Below are positions 53,968 to 62,600 of a DNA stretch of 64,000 nt, one piece after another. A program made the translations under genes and the position numbers. The stretch covers positions 18,337,582 to 18,401,581 of the forward strand of contig OZ022261.1 in NCBI GenBank assembly GCA_963978905.1, written 5' to 3'. Origin of the DNA: Trichostrongylus colubriformis (Eukaryota; Nematoda; Chromadorea; Rhabditida; Trichostrongylidae). How positions within the stretch are numbered: position 1 is the first letter of the stretch; every line of letters begins with the position of its first letter. Under the pieces are notes generated by a model. It saw only the letters and a list, made by a program, of their open reading frames with translations, was not told the origin of the DNA and searched no databases.

Positions 53968-54811
53968 TTATATTGTTTTTTGTAGCAGGACGTAGCAGAG
54001 ATCCTTATGTGAGTCAGCTATCCGTATTTGCGTGAACGCCGCCTCAATATCACACAATAGTATAATTGGTTTGACTCTGCTTGATATAAGAATATCATGG
54101 ATTTTATTTATAAAGGACTCTCCTTTGAAAATCACGTCGTTTAGCGACATTTTCCCCCTTCCTTTTGAGGAGGCGTCAAACACTATTCGGAGTGGTTTTG
54201 CCTTTTCAGGGCGCCAAACTCCAGAATGAGGCATGTAATATTTGACTAAGGCTCCGTTTTCGGACTCCCTTACTTCTTCAATTACATTATCCTTGATGTA
54301 ATTAGCAATGGTTTTGCAGTACCATGAGTTTACCTCAGGATTATTGGTTAGTTGGTACTGTAGTGCCGATAGCCGCCGTACGGCGATTGCGTAATTATCG
54401 CACAGCTCACTTACATTGTCCTTGAGAGGGAATGGAGCAGTTATGTAACCATTTTCGTATGATATGGTTTTTGAAAATTTTGCGAGATACGAGATAATTT
54501 TCTGCCTTGTCTTCCAGACTGTTTTCAGCAGAAGATATGCCCAGTCCTTCGAGCTCGAAGAGATTTCGTAGAATTTGGTCTTCGTTGTCATCGAAAACAG
54601 CTGTCAGACCATATTCTATCGCTGGTTCTTGTGTGCAATTGCTACTCACTGTGCCACGACCATGTATTGATGGCCCAAAGACAGTCTTTGCAATGCGCAA
54701 ACCAGAAGGAGTTGTAGTTTTGGCGTTGTCTAATACTAGATTGTAGTAACAGTCTAATCCCACCAATATGTGCGGTACTTGATGCTCTCCCCGAACTTTT
54801 GGGTTGCACAA
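53968..54811 (-). pseudogene. pol: BEL 1 protease-to-RT segment in two broken frames
   Basis: Two overlapping frames hold the region between protease and RT palm. 54,811-54,407 starts in the middle of a VPHILVGLD block. 54,591-53,968 holds ITAPFPLKD, KYYMPHSGVWRPEK, RIVFDASSKGRG and the first catalytic Asp of the RT in LLCDIEAAFTQIR. The change of frame falls around 54,490-54,600, a second at 54,827 in an A run, and a third near 53,980 with loss of a few residues compared with the sister element at 57.6-64 kb. Confidence 0.8.
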
Positions 54812-56001
54812 GTGGATCTCATTTTTCTAAGGAATTCTTTGTCAGAATCTGTCAATTTGACCGATGGAAAGCCGTTAGTAATGACTGGCTTTGTATGAAC
54901 TTGAAGCTCAAATTCATCCCCATACACGTCACTGATTCTCAGATTGACGAATTTACTTTGGAACTTTTCAATATGTCCGCCGATTCCCCACATCGTGCAT
55001 GTCTCAGTCTTTTTGGTTGGCAGACCAAATTTACTAGCTATCTCTTCGCTAATGATTGTTTTTTGAGCGCCTGTGTCAAAGAAGAACAATAACTGTTCAA
55101 ACTTGTGCGCTCTATGGTTCCAGATGTTGCCAGCAGCTGTCATAAGTACTATTTGTTCCTTACGTCGCTGCATATGTTCTTTGCCACATTTCTCCACTTC
55201 TAGGGTTTCACCATTTGACGTGTGTATATTGGCTTGATTTGAGTTATGGCGTCCATCGCTTTGTTGATTGCGCCATGGCTCTTTGTGCGGACGACTGTCC
55301 GCTGGTGGTCGTTGGGTCAATCTATTACCACCATACGGTCGATTTGTTCGACCAGCATCTTTTGTCTGTGGGGATCCTGTACCCGAGATGCATAAACTTT
55401 TGCTGTGATGTTGTCCGCACTGAGGACAACTTGACCACGAGCAGTCAAAACTATTGTGATTTGCAGAAAAACATTTCCAACAAAGTTTTCTGTCCTTCAC
55501 GATGTTCCTTTCTGCTTGAACGTCTGTGATAGTTTTGCAGTACATTGAAGAATGGTTGTACTGGCCGCAGAAAATGCAGCTTTTGGGATTTTTCTTGATT
55601 TCTTCCCTTTGTTTGAACTCTTTATTTTTGATTTCTTCAATTTTTTGTCTGTTTTTGAGTCTGGAGTCAACGAATTGTTTCGCTGTAATCTCCTTTTCTA
55701 TCTCGTCCATAACATCTTCGACGGTGACGCCATCCCTATTTTGAATAGAAGTGAGGACGTTTTTCACGATGTTGTATGGAAATTTGTCAATAATTTTCTC
55801 GGTCCATAGTGCGTCTTGTACTACGCGAATATCTTGACCGGCTGAAACCATTTGATTGATCAGCATTCTTATTTTGTCGTAAACTGCTACGCAACTCTCC
55901 GCTGAGTTGTTTGCTGCCCGCATGCTATGAGTTTTTGGACAATTTTTGCCCTGTTGGCAGGTTTGTTGCCAAACTTCCTTTTTAACTCTTCTGTCATCCA
56001 C
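54754..56001 (-). CDS. gag: BEL 1 gag C-terminal half and aspartic protease
   Basis: Contains two zinc-knuckle-like clusters (CIFCGQYNHSSMYC and CWKCFSANHNSFDC, followed by CPQCGQHHSKSLC), a low-complexity Pro/Asn-rich linker, and a retropepsin-type site FFFDTGAQKTII with a following GIGGH turn. The order gag zinc knuckles then protease matches the second BEL element. The first codons (to about 55,905) are out of the true frame. The true gag frame enters after a one-base loss near 55,905 and the frame is lost again at an A5 run near 54,827. Confidence 0.85.
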   Translation of the reverse strand: MDDRRVKKEVWQQTCQQGKNCPKTHSMRAANNSAESCVAVYDKIRMLINQMVSAGQDIRVVQDALWTEKIIDKFPYNIVKNVLTSIQNRDGVTVEDVMDEIEKEITAKQFVDSRLKNRQKIEEIKNKEFKQREEIKKNPKSCIFCGQYNHSSMYCKTITDVQAERNIVKDRKLCWKCFSANHNSFDCSWSSCPQCGQHHSKSLCISGTGSPQTKDAGRTNRPYGGNRLTQRPPADSRPHKEPWRNQQSDGRHNSNQANIHTSNGETLEVEKCGKEHMQRRKEQIVLMTAAGNIWNHRAHKFEQLLFFFDTGAQKTIISEEIASKFGLPTKKTETCTMWGIGGHIEKFQSKFVNLRISDVYGDEFELQVHTKPVITNGFPSVKLTDSDKEFLRKMRSTCATQKFGESIKYRTYWWD

Positions 56002-56032
56002 TTATAATTCTGTGGGATGAACTGGATTCCTT

Positions 56033-56761
56033 TTATTCCATTTCGGCTCTTCCTTTGAGAGAATCCTTCAGTAGGAGCATTTTCTCTACTGTATTAAGTA
56101 CCTTGTTTCCATTCACAAGGGTCTCAAAACTTGCCCAATATTCAGGGAATTCCTCTTCATCTCCGTAGAAGCGAGGTAATTCGAGTTGTTTGGGCTTTAG
56201 TGCGCGACAGGCGCTCTCTTCTCTATCTAGAGAGCTATCTGTCAAGTCATCCGACAGCCATTGCGCAAGTTCGGGATCTAGCGAGTCTTGGCTGCTATCC
56301 TTTTTCTTGCCACGTGAGTCCACATTTGTAGCGCTCAAATGGCTTTTTTGCGGACCTATTGAGAGTTTTAGGGCTAATTTGTGCACCTTATCTCGGTATT
56401 CATTGATTCGTGCTTCTAGGACGAATATTATTTGGTCAGCGTTCGCTATTTTCTCACTAAATTGACAATCTTGATCAATTTCTTCGATTTCGTTCACGAG
56501 GTCCTTTTTAATCGCTTTGGATGTGGCGTCCTCGTATGCTTTTTCAAGTTTATCCACCAAGTGTTGAAGGTTTTCTTGGCTGGACTTGATAATTTTTATT
56601 CCGCCTGTTATGAGGTTGATTGCGGTACAGTACTCTTCATATCGAGTACTGTCCTCCCCCACCGGCTTGATTTCTTCAGTGTACGGCTGGTACTTTAATA
56701 CCAGCGTCTGCAGTGTATTTGCACTGAATTTGATTGGCTTCCTATGGAAGGTCAGTGACAT
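56033..56761 (-). CDS. gag: BEL 1 gag N-terminal half
   Basis: 242 codons with long amphipathic helices (residues 45-130), a charged linker and a capsid-like block near the end (LELPRFYGDEEEFPEYWASF, VEKMLLLKDSLKG) matching the gag of the second BEL element. It stops at 56,033 because of a one-base loss near 56,035; the same protein continues in the next frame for about 40 codons. The start at 56,761 follows the primer site by 132 bp. Confidence 0.8.
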   Translation of the reverse strand: MSLTFHRKPIKFSANTLQTLVLKYQPYTEEIKPVGEDSTRYEEYCTAINLITGGIKIIKSSQENLQHLVDKLEKAYEDATSKAIKKDLVNEIEEIDQDCQFSEKIANADQIIFVLEARINEYRDKVHKLALKLSIGPQKSHLSATNVDSRGKKKDSSQDSLDPELAQWLSDDLTDSSLDREESACRALKPKQLELPRFYGDEEEFPEYWASFETLVNGNKVLNTVEKMLLLKDSLKGRAEME

Positions 56762-56892
56762 TGTTGTCTTTTCCGGGCTTGAACGGGTTTTTCCGTGAAG
56801 CGGGAAGTGCTGTATTTATTTCACAGCGAATTGAGTCTTTGCTCAGATTGGTATGTCCAGGCCTCTTTGGAGACGGGACTGTATCGGTTTAG

Positions 56893-56903
56893 CCGATGCA
56901 CCA
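56893..56903 (-). other. Primer binding site for tRNA-Gly (BEL 1)
   Basis: Five bases inside the 5' LTR edge the minus strand reads TGGTGCATCGG. It is exactly complementary to CCGATGCACCA, the 3' end of metazoan tRNA-Gly(GCC) with its added CCA. Confidence 0.85.
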
Positions 56904-56908
56904 AAATT

Positions 56909-57171
56909 TGTGGCGGATTTATTGTTCAGCCACAGGAAATTTCTATTGTTTCCTTTTTGAAAAGTGGTTCAGTGGTTTCAATATGTTTATTAATAAATAA
57001 AAACGGGTGGCAAAATACGACAATGGGTGGATGAGAAAGGCGACTGCTCGCCACACAATCTCAAAGCTTTCTGCCTTTCTCGCCGTGGCGAAGAAAGGCG
57101 GACCCAGCGGACATGTGGTGTCCACCTGGGTGGTACAATGGGACAAAGCGGGTCGCGTGAAGTGCGCGACA
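56909..57171 (-). repeat. 5' LTR of BEL element 1
   Basis: 263 bp with TG...CA termini. Two mismatches to the 3' LTR (99.2 percent identity), no indels. Confidence 0.95.
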
Positions 57172-57420
57172 ACTCCCAAGTCCAACTCTGTTGGTCGGCC
57201 CGACCTCGAAGCTTCTCACATAGTCAAACCTCCATTCTTGAATTTGGCGAACCAAATCTAGCATGTATCATAAGAAATGGCGTCCTCGCCGTAGATATCC
57301 ATAAGCTTAGTATATGCCTCCTTTGGAGTAGGTAATGGCGTATGTACATTTTGCCAAGGTGGTGATTATGCTGTTCTGGTATTGCACCAGAACCAACCGC
57401 ATCCTCTCTCACGAAAGTAT
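57172..57420 (-). mobile_element. Mariner remnant, 5' part, right of the BEL insertion
   Basis: Minus strand carries the N-terminal DNA-binding region of a mariner transposase: AYTKLMDIYGEDAISYDTC, a stop, then WFAKFKNGG, another stop and SRSGRPTELDLG ending at the LTR. The reading continues on the other side of the BEL element (47,648). The 5' terminal repeat was not identified with confidence. Confidence 0.75.
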
Positions 57421-57798
57421 CTATAAATCACCTATGGCACATAATACACAGATTATGTGCACTTAATAGTCTCTTCTGCACCTGGGGTGTGACCTTTTTT
57501 TGAGACTCACAGTCACGCCCAGGTTCCTCTCACCGTTTGATAGGCATTCTACCACCTACCGCCAACTGTACTAGACGTAATAATAAACGTTCAACAACTC
57601 CAAGACCAACACATTTCTGGTGCAACGAGCCGGGAAACGAATTTAAGGTACCACTAGAATTGCTCAGTGTTTCTATTTTACATTGGATTATTACGATCCA
57701 CTTATACCTATTAAAAAGTATAAATCTCTAGCTAACAACTAGCTAAAAGTAGGACCTAAGTATAATAATCAACCCATAACAAACAGTATTTAAAAAAA
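57421..57798 (+). repeat. Presumed 5' LTR and leader of BEL element 2
   Basis: The leader between the mariner remnant and gag. By analogy with element 1 (CACA, four or five bases, then TGG) the LTR should end near 57,613. TGGTGCAACGAGCCGGGA starting at 57,618 then looks like a tRNA primer binding site. The LTR start cannot be placed because the matching 3' LTR lies beyond the window. The tRNA was not identified. Confidence 0.5.
57618..57635 (+). other. Candidate primer binding site of BEL 2
   Basis: TGGTGCAACGAGCCGGGA, placed relative to the LTR end like the site in element 1. The complementary tRNA would end TCGTTGCACCA; I could not name it. Confidence 0.5.
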
Positions 57799-58395
57799 AT
57801 GTCAGTTTATTTTATTAAAAAGGGTATCACTAGCGCCGCAGCAGCTATTAAGTCATCGTTAGAAAATTATGAGGGGTACACGCGGCAAGTTGTATACTAT
57901 GTAGAGGATGGTGAGCGGTTCGAAGCGTGCGTGGCCAGTAAAGAAAGGCTCAATACCTGCCTACTGCGCATTCAAAGCGAAAGGGAGATACTCCTACGCA
58001 AGGCAGATCTTTTGGAGGAATTCTGTGCTTCGACAAAATCGAAGACAGAACAGAAAGAAGTAGTAGCAGAGGCAGAAGACCTCGATAGAACTACACAGTA
58101 TTCGAAACTACTGGACGATTCTAATTCGTTTATAAAAATCATAGAAAACATGTTGACAGAGGCTAAGATTGAGCTGCAAAAAGTTCAGCGAAAATTAAAA
58201 ATAGCGTGCGAAGGTGAAACAGCCTTCAATAACCTACAGTATAGTGGAAGCGGGGAAGTCACCCCATACCAGTCAACAACTGACGGTTCCACAGCCTCAC
58301 AGCGGAGATGCCGAACCTTAAAGGCACCTACCGTAACCCTCCCCCAAATTTCACGGGAACCAAGAGGAATTCTCGGAATTTTGGGCTATTTTTGA
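57799..58395 (+). CDS. gag: BEL 2 gag, N-terminal half
   Basis: 198 codons from ATG at 57,799. Helical, charged N-terminus with heptad-like blocks (LRIQSEREILLRKADLLEEF) and a Ser/Thr-rich linker. The last 20 codons are out of frame. The capsid block continues in the +1 frame from a run of five C near 58,340, where one base too many displaces the frame. Its order and length match gag of BEL element 1. Confidence 0.85.
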   Translation: MSVYFIKKGITSAAAAIKSSLENYEGYTRQVVYYVEDGERFEACVASKERLNTCLLRIQSEREILLRKADLLEEFCASTKSKTEQKEVVAEAEDLDRTTQYSKLLDDSNSFIKIIENMLTEAKIELQKVQRKLKIACEGETAFNNLQYSGSGEVTPYQSTTDGSTASQRRCRTLKAPTVTLPQISREPRGILGILGYF

Positions 58396-58402
58396 AACGC
58401 TC

Positions 58403-59683
58403 GTGCACAATTGCAGCGAGATAAGTGAAATAGAAAAAATAGTACTCCTCAAGGACAGTCTGAGGGGACCCGCAGAAAAAGTAATAAAGGGGATAGAGCC
58501 CGTTCCCAAAAACTACACTTGGATGGTAGAAACCATCACGAAAAGGTATGGCAATAGGCCTACAAATAAAACAAAGATTGTGCAGAAATTGTTCGATCTT
58601 AAGGCAGCATCCAGTAAAGCGGATAGCTGTCAAGAGTGTTTCGATGCGGTTAAAGCCCTGGTCAACCAAATGGTGTCCGTAGGGTATGACATTAGGAGCA
58701 CTTGTGACCCTATGTGGTCCGAAATCATACTAAAGAAATTTCCCCACGAAATTGTTAAAGACATTCTCGTGAAGTATCAGGAAACGGATACTATGGAAAT
58801 CAAAAATCTTCTGGACGCCTTAGACAAAGAAATCAGCGCGAAGGCCTATGTCCAGTTGCGCCTGGGCACCACATATTCAACCCGGGATGAGAAGCTCAAC
58901 ATGGAGCGCTCTCTTCAGCAAGCCCAATGCTTATTTTGTGGACGGTCCAATCATTCCTCCATGCACTGTAGAACGGTGACCGACCGTCAACGGCGTCGAA
59001 ACCTTCTAAAAGAAAGTAAATCGTGCTGGAAATGTTTTGCAAGCAACCATGCAAGCAATTATTGCAGTAAGCCGAACTGCACCATTTGTGGAGGCTTACA
59101 TCATTCGTCGGTGTGTGCAAGACCAGAAAGGTCTGCATATCCACCTGCCATAAACCCACCGCTCCCTGCGAATCGCTGGGTGAGAAATGAAAATAATAAT
59201 AACTTCGGCCCGTCCAACAGATCACATCCGAGAACAACTCCAATAGTGAATAGGGGCAATCCAAATGGCGGGAATGATGTAAGGCGAAATCGGCTAAATC
59301 AAAATCAACCGCTAAGTTCCAACCAGAATATTGAAAATGGTTGCGTAACTGCCGCGTATCAGGCCCAATCCGAACAGCTGGTGCTAATGACAGCTGAAGG
59401 GAATGTCTGGAATAATAGAACCGATACTTTCGAGAGAGTTCTATTTTTCTTCGACACTGGCGCACAAAAGACCGTAATCGAAGAAGCACTTGCCGAACGA
59501 CTAGGTCTACCCAGAATCACTACCGAAACCTGCGTAATGTCAGGCATCGGAGGGCATATAGAAAAATTCGAAAGCCATCTTGTCGCTCTCAAAGTATACA
59601 GCGCACATGGGCAAGAAATTGAGTTTAACATTAAGACAAAGCCCATACTGACAGGGGCATTTCCGTCAGTGAAAATCACTTGA
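58403..59683 (+). CDS. gag: BEL 2 gag C-terminal half and aspartic protease
   Basis: 426 codons: capsid block (VLLKDSLRGPAEKVIKG), zinc knuckles (CLFCGRSNHSSMHC, CWKCFASNHASNYC, CTICGGLHHSSVC), Asn-rich linker, and retropepsin site FFFDTGAQKTVI followed by SGIGGHIEKF. The apparent start at 58,403 is an internal Met; the true frame begins about 60 bases earlier. It ends at TGA 59,681-59,683, directly followed by the pol frame in the same register, so a single stop separates gag-protease from RT. Confidence 0.87.
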   Translation: MHNCSEISEIEKIVLLKDSLRGPAEKVIKGIEPVPKNYTWMVETITKRYGNRPTNKTKIVQKLFDLKAASSKADSCQECFDAVKALVNQMVSVGYDIRSTCDPMWSEIILKKFPHEIVKDILVKYQETDTMEIKNLLDALDKEISAKAYVQLRLGTTYSTRDEKLNMERSLQQAQCLFCGRSNHSSMHCRTVTDRQRRRNLLKESKSCWKCFASNHASNYCSKPNCTICGGLHHSSVCARPERSAYPPAINPPLPANRWVRNENNNNFGPSNRSHPRTTPIVNRGNPNGGNDVRRNRLNQNQPLSSNQNIENGCVTAAYQAQSEQLVLMTAEGNVWNNRTDTFERVLFFFDTGAQKTVIEEALAERLGLPRITTETCVMSGIGGHIEKFESHLVALKVYSAHGQEIEFNIKTKPILTGAFPSVKIT

Positions 59684-62600
59684 ATTGATCTAGAATACCT
59701 TCAGAAGGAGGAGATTTTCATTGCAAACTCCAGAATCAGAGGCGAACGTCATGTTCCACACATTTTAGTCGGGCTCGACCGCTATTACCACTTGGTAATA
59801 TCGAATGCAAGCACCACTAGAACCCCTACAGGTTTGCACATTGCAACCACTGTTTTCGGACCCACATTGTATGGTCGTGGACTAATAGATCCGACCGACC
59901 TTACAAATGCTTCGCACACAATGACATCAATATTCGAAATATCTGATGATCACAGCGAAAACATTCGAAGAATGTTCAAATTAGAAAGTCTTGGCATAGA
60001 ACCTGTTGAAAATGTAAAGGAGGAGAGTACTATCCAGTATTTCCGAGAGTACTCCACGAAAATAACGTTCGCTGGCCATTGTATCACAGCGCCGTTTCCC
60101 TTGAAGGACAACATAGTTGACCTGCACGATAATTATGCGATCGCTATAAAAAGACTAGCCGCATTACAAAGACACCTCCTGGCAAATAATAGCCAGCAGG
60201 AATGGTATCACCACATACTTAACGATTACGAAGACAATGGGGTCATCGAAAGAGTATACGATACCGAACCACATAGTGTAGGCAAATACTACATGCCACA
60301 TTCGGGGGTCTGGAAGGAAACCAAAAAGACACCTCTCAGAATAGTTTTTGACGCCTCTTCAAAAAAGAAAGGCGAGCTCTCCCTCAACGACGTTATTTAC
60401 AAGGGTGAATCATTCGTCAACAAAATTCATGACATTCTTATCGCAGGTAGATCGAGTAAATTCGTTCTTCTATGCGATATTGAAGCAGCGTTCACTCAAA
60501 TACGCATACCAACTGAGCACAAGGATATATGTCGATTCTTATGGGCCAAAGATATCGACTTGCCTTTAACAAAGGGAAATACAGTTGAGTATCGGTTCAC
60601 TAGACTCCCCTTTGGCGTCACCGCCTCCCCAAGCATCCTAAATATGGCCATTCTTGCGTACTTAGATTCGCTCAAGACAAATTTGGCTACCGAAATAGCG
60701 AAAAACATTTATGTTGACAACATATTGTTAGTCGCAAACACTGAACAAGAAGCTCTGCAAAAATACAAAGAGTCAAAAGCTCTCTTTGCTAGAATTGGTA
60801 TGAATCTTCGAGAATACGTATCAAATTCCGATTTCGTGAACTCTAACATACTTAGTAAAGATCGAATAATCGCCGAACATATGAAATATTTGGGTGTGGA
60901 GTATGACATTGTGACCGACCGCTTCACTTTGAAAGCAGCGTTCCCATCAAAACACACTCTCACCAAGCGTGATATTGTGAGTCAGCTCAACTCCATTTAT
61001 GATCCATTAGGGATTATTAGCCCGCTCCTCATCGGCTTGAAGTCCACAGTGAGGGAGATATTGTGCTCCAACTTTGACTGGAACGGCCAACTTTCACAGG
61101 AAACTTCCAAGAAATGGAATGACAAATGTAGAAAAATCAATGATACTGTTATCTCTATACCACGTGTTATTATGCCACCCATGGCTGATCATGGTCTAAA
61201 TGCTGCTCATCTTTGGGTATTTGCGGACGCAAGCAAAGCGGCTATAGCAGCATGCTCTTACATGCAATCAGCCCAAAATAATGTCGTATCGCAAATCATA
61301 TGCGGAAAGACCCGCCTAAGCCCAAAAAAGAATGAGCAAAGAATTCCTTGCCTAGAACTGCTCGCAGTTCTAATCGCGCTAAGATTAGCCGTTTCCGTAC
61401 AAAAAGCCGTCAATATCACAATAAAGACAGCTAGCATAGTAACGTACAGCGAGGTTGCTCTGTGCTGGATCAAATCATCCCGAAAGCTGCCAGTTTTTGT
61501 ATTCAACCAGTGCGTTAGGATTCACAAACTAAGGTCCCAATTAGAATCTGCGGGAATAGCCGTTCAGTTTTACCACGTTCCTACTTCGCATAATCCTGCC
61601 GACGCCGGCACAAGGGGGTTATCTAAGGAACAAATTGCTGACAGCGCCTGGGTCAAGGGTCCACGATGGCTCGAAGCTTTTCCAAAAATACCTTTCTTAC
61701 GGCCCATTAATGTCATTCAGACAAAGGAGCCAACCGAATTCGATCCATTGCCTGTGGTCACCACGTTGCCGCAGGCTGATGTGATTACTTGCACCCCACC
61801 AATATTTGACCTTTCACGATTTTCCAAGCTGTCAACTGCTCTGCGCGCAGTAGCAATGGTTGGAAAATTTATTCATCGCCTCGCATCGCGAGTCAGCGAA
61901 AGAAAGAACATCCCAATAAGAATAGGGCAGAAATTGCAATTTGCAATAGATCCTGAAGTCAGCGCAAAAGATATTGCCATGGCAGAAACACTCGTTTTTG
62001 CAGAAGTTCATAAAACTATCAGTGAAAACGAGCTTAGCAAGAACTTCCGAAATATGTTAATTATACGTGATAAAGATGGTATAATAAGGCATATGTCACG
62101 CCTGCAGAATGCATGCATCCCTACTGACACGAAATCGCCAATTTTCCTTCCGAATAGAAGCGACATTACTCGGTTGATTATCACCGATATCCATAATAAA
62201 AACTTCCACTGTGGTAAGGATCAGACCCTATCACTACTGAGACAAAGATACTGGCTACCACGCGCAGCTGGTTCATTCAAAAACTACTTGAAAAATTGTC
62301 CGGTCTGTAAAAGATGGCAAGGTCTGCCGTTTGGGTCTCCAAACATGCCCCCTCTGCCAACAGATAGAGTAGTTATCACAAGACCATTCCGTAATATCGG
62401 ATGTGATTTCATCGGTCCGTTCTACACGAAGACTGAAGACAATATGTACATCTGTTTGTACACTTGCCTAACAACCAGGGCAGTTCACTTAGAAGTAGTT
62501 GAAAACATGTCTGCTGGAGCCTTTCTGAACAGCTTCATTCGTTTCGTATCAAGAAGAGGTGTTCCACACATAGTACGATCAGACTGTGGTGCGAACTTCC

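Larger units (their letters stand above)
47649..57171 (-). mobile_element. BEL/Pao LTR retrotransposon 1 with envelope (complete, decayed)
   Basis: 9,523 bp from LTR to LTR on the minus strand, in the order 5' LTR, tRNA-Gly primer site, gag with zinc knuckles, aspartic protease, reverse transcriptase, RNase H, integrase, envelope, accessory ORF, 3' LTR. This gene order with integrase after RNase H and a phlebovirus-like envelope is that of the nematode Cer/Tas-type BEL clade. It is inserted in a mariner; the flanks TCTCC (47,644-47,648) and ACTCC (57,172-57,176) are a 5-bp target duplication with one mismatch. The coding region has at least six frame breaks, so it cannot encode a full protein set. 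Confidence 0.93.

Noticed and set aside
57421..57620. Full 5' LTR boundary of BEL 2
   Set aside because: The 3' LTR is outside the window, so the start cannot be determined by comparison.
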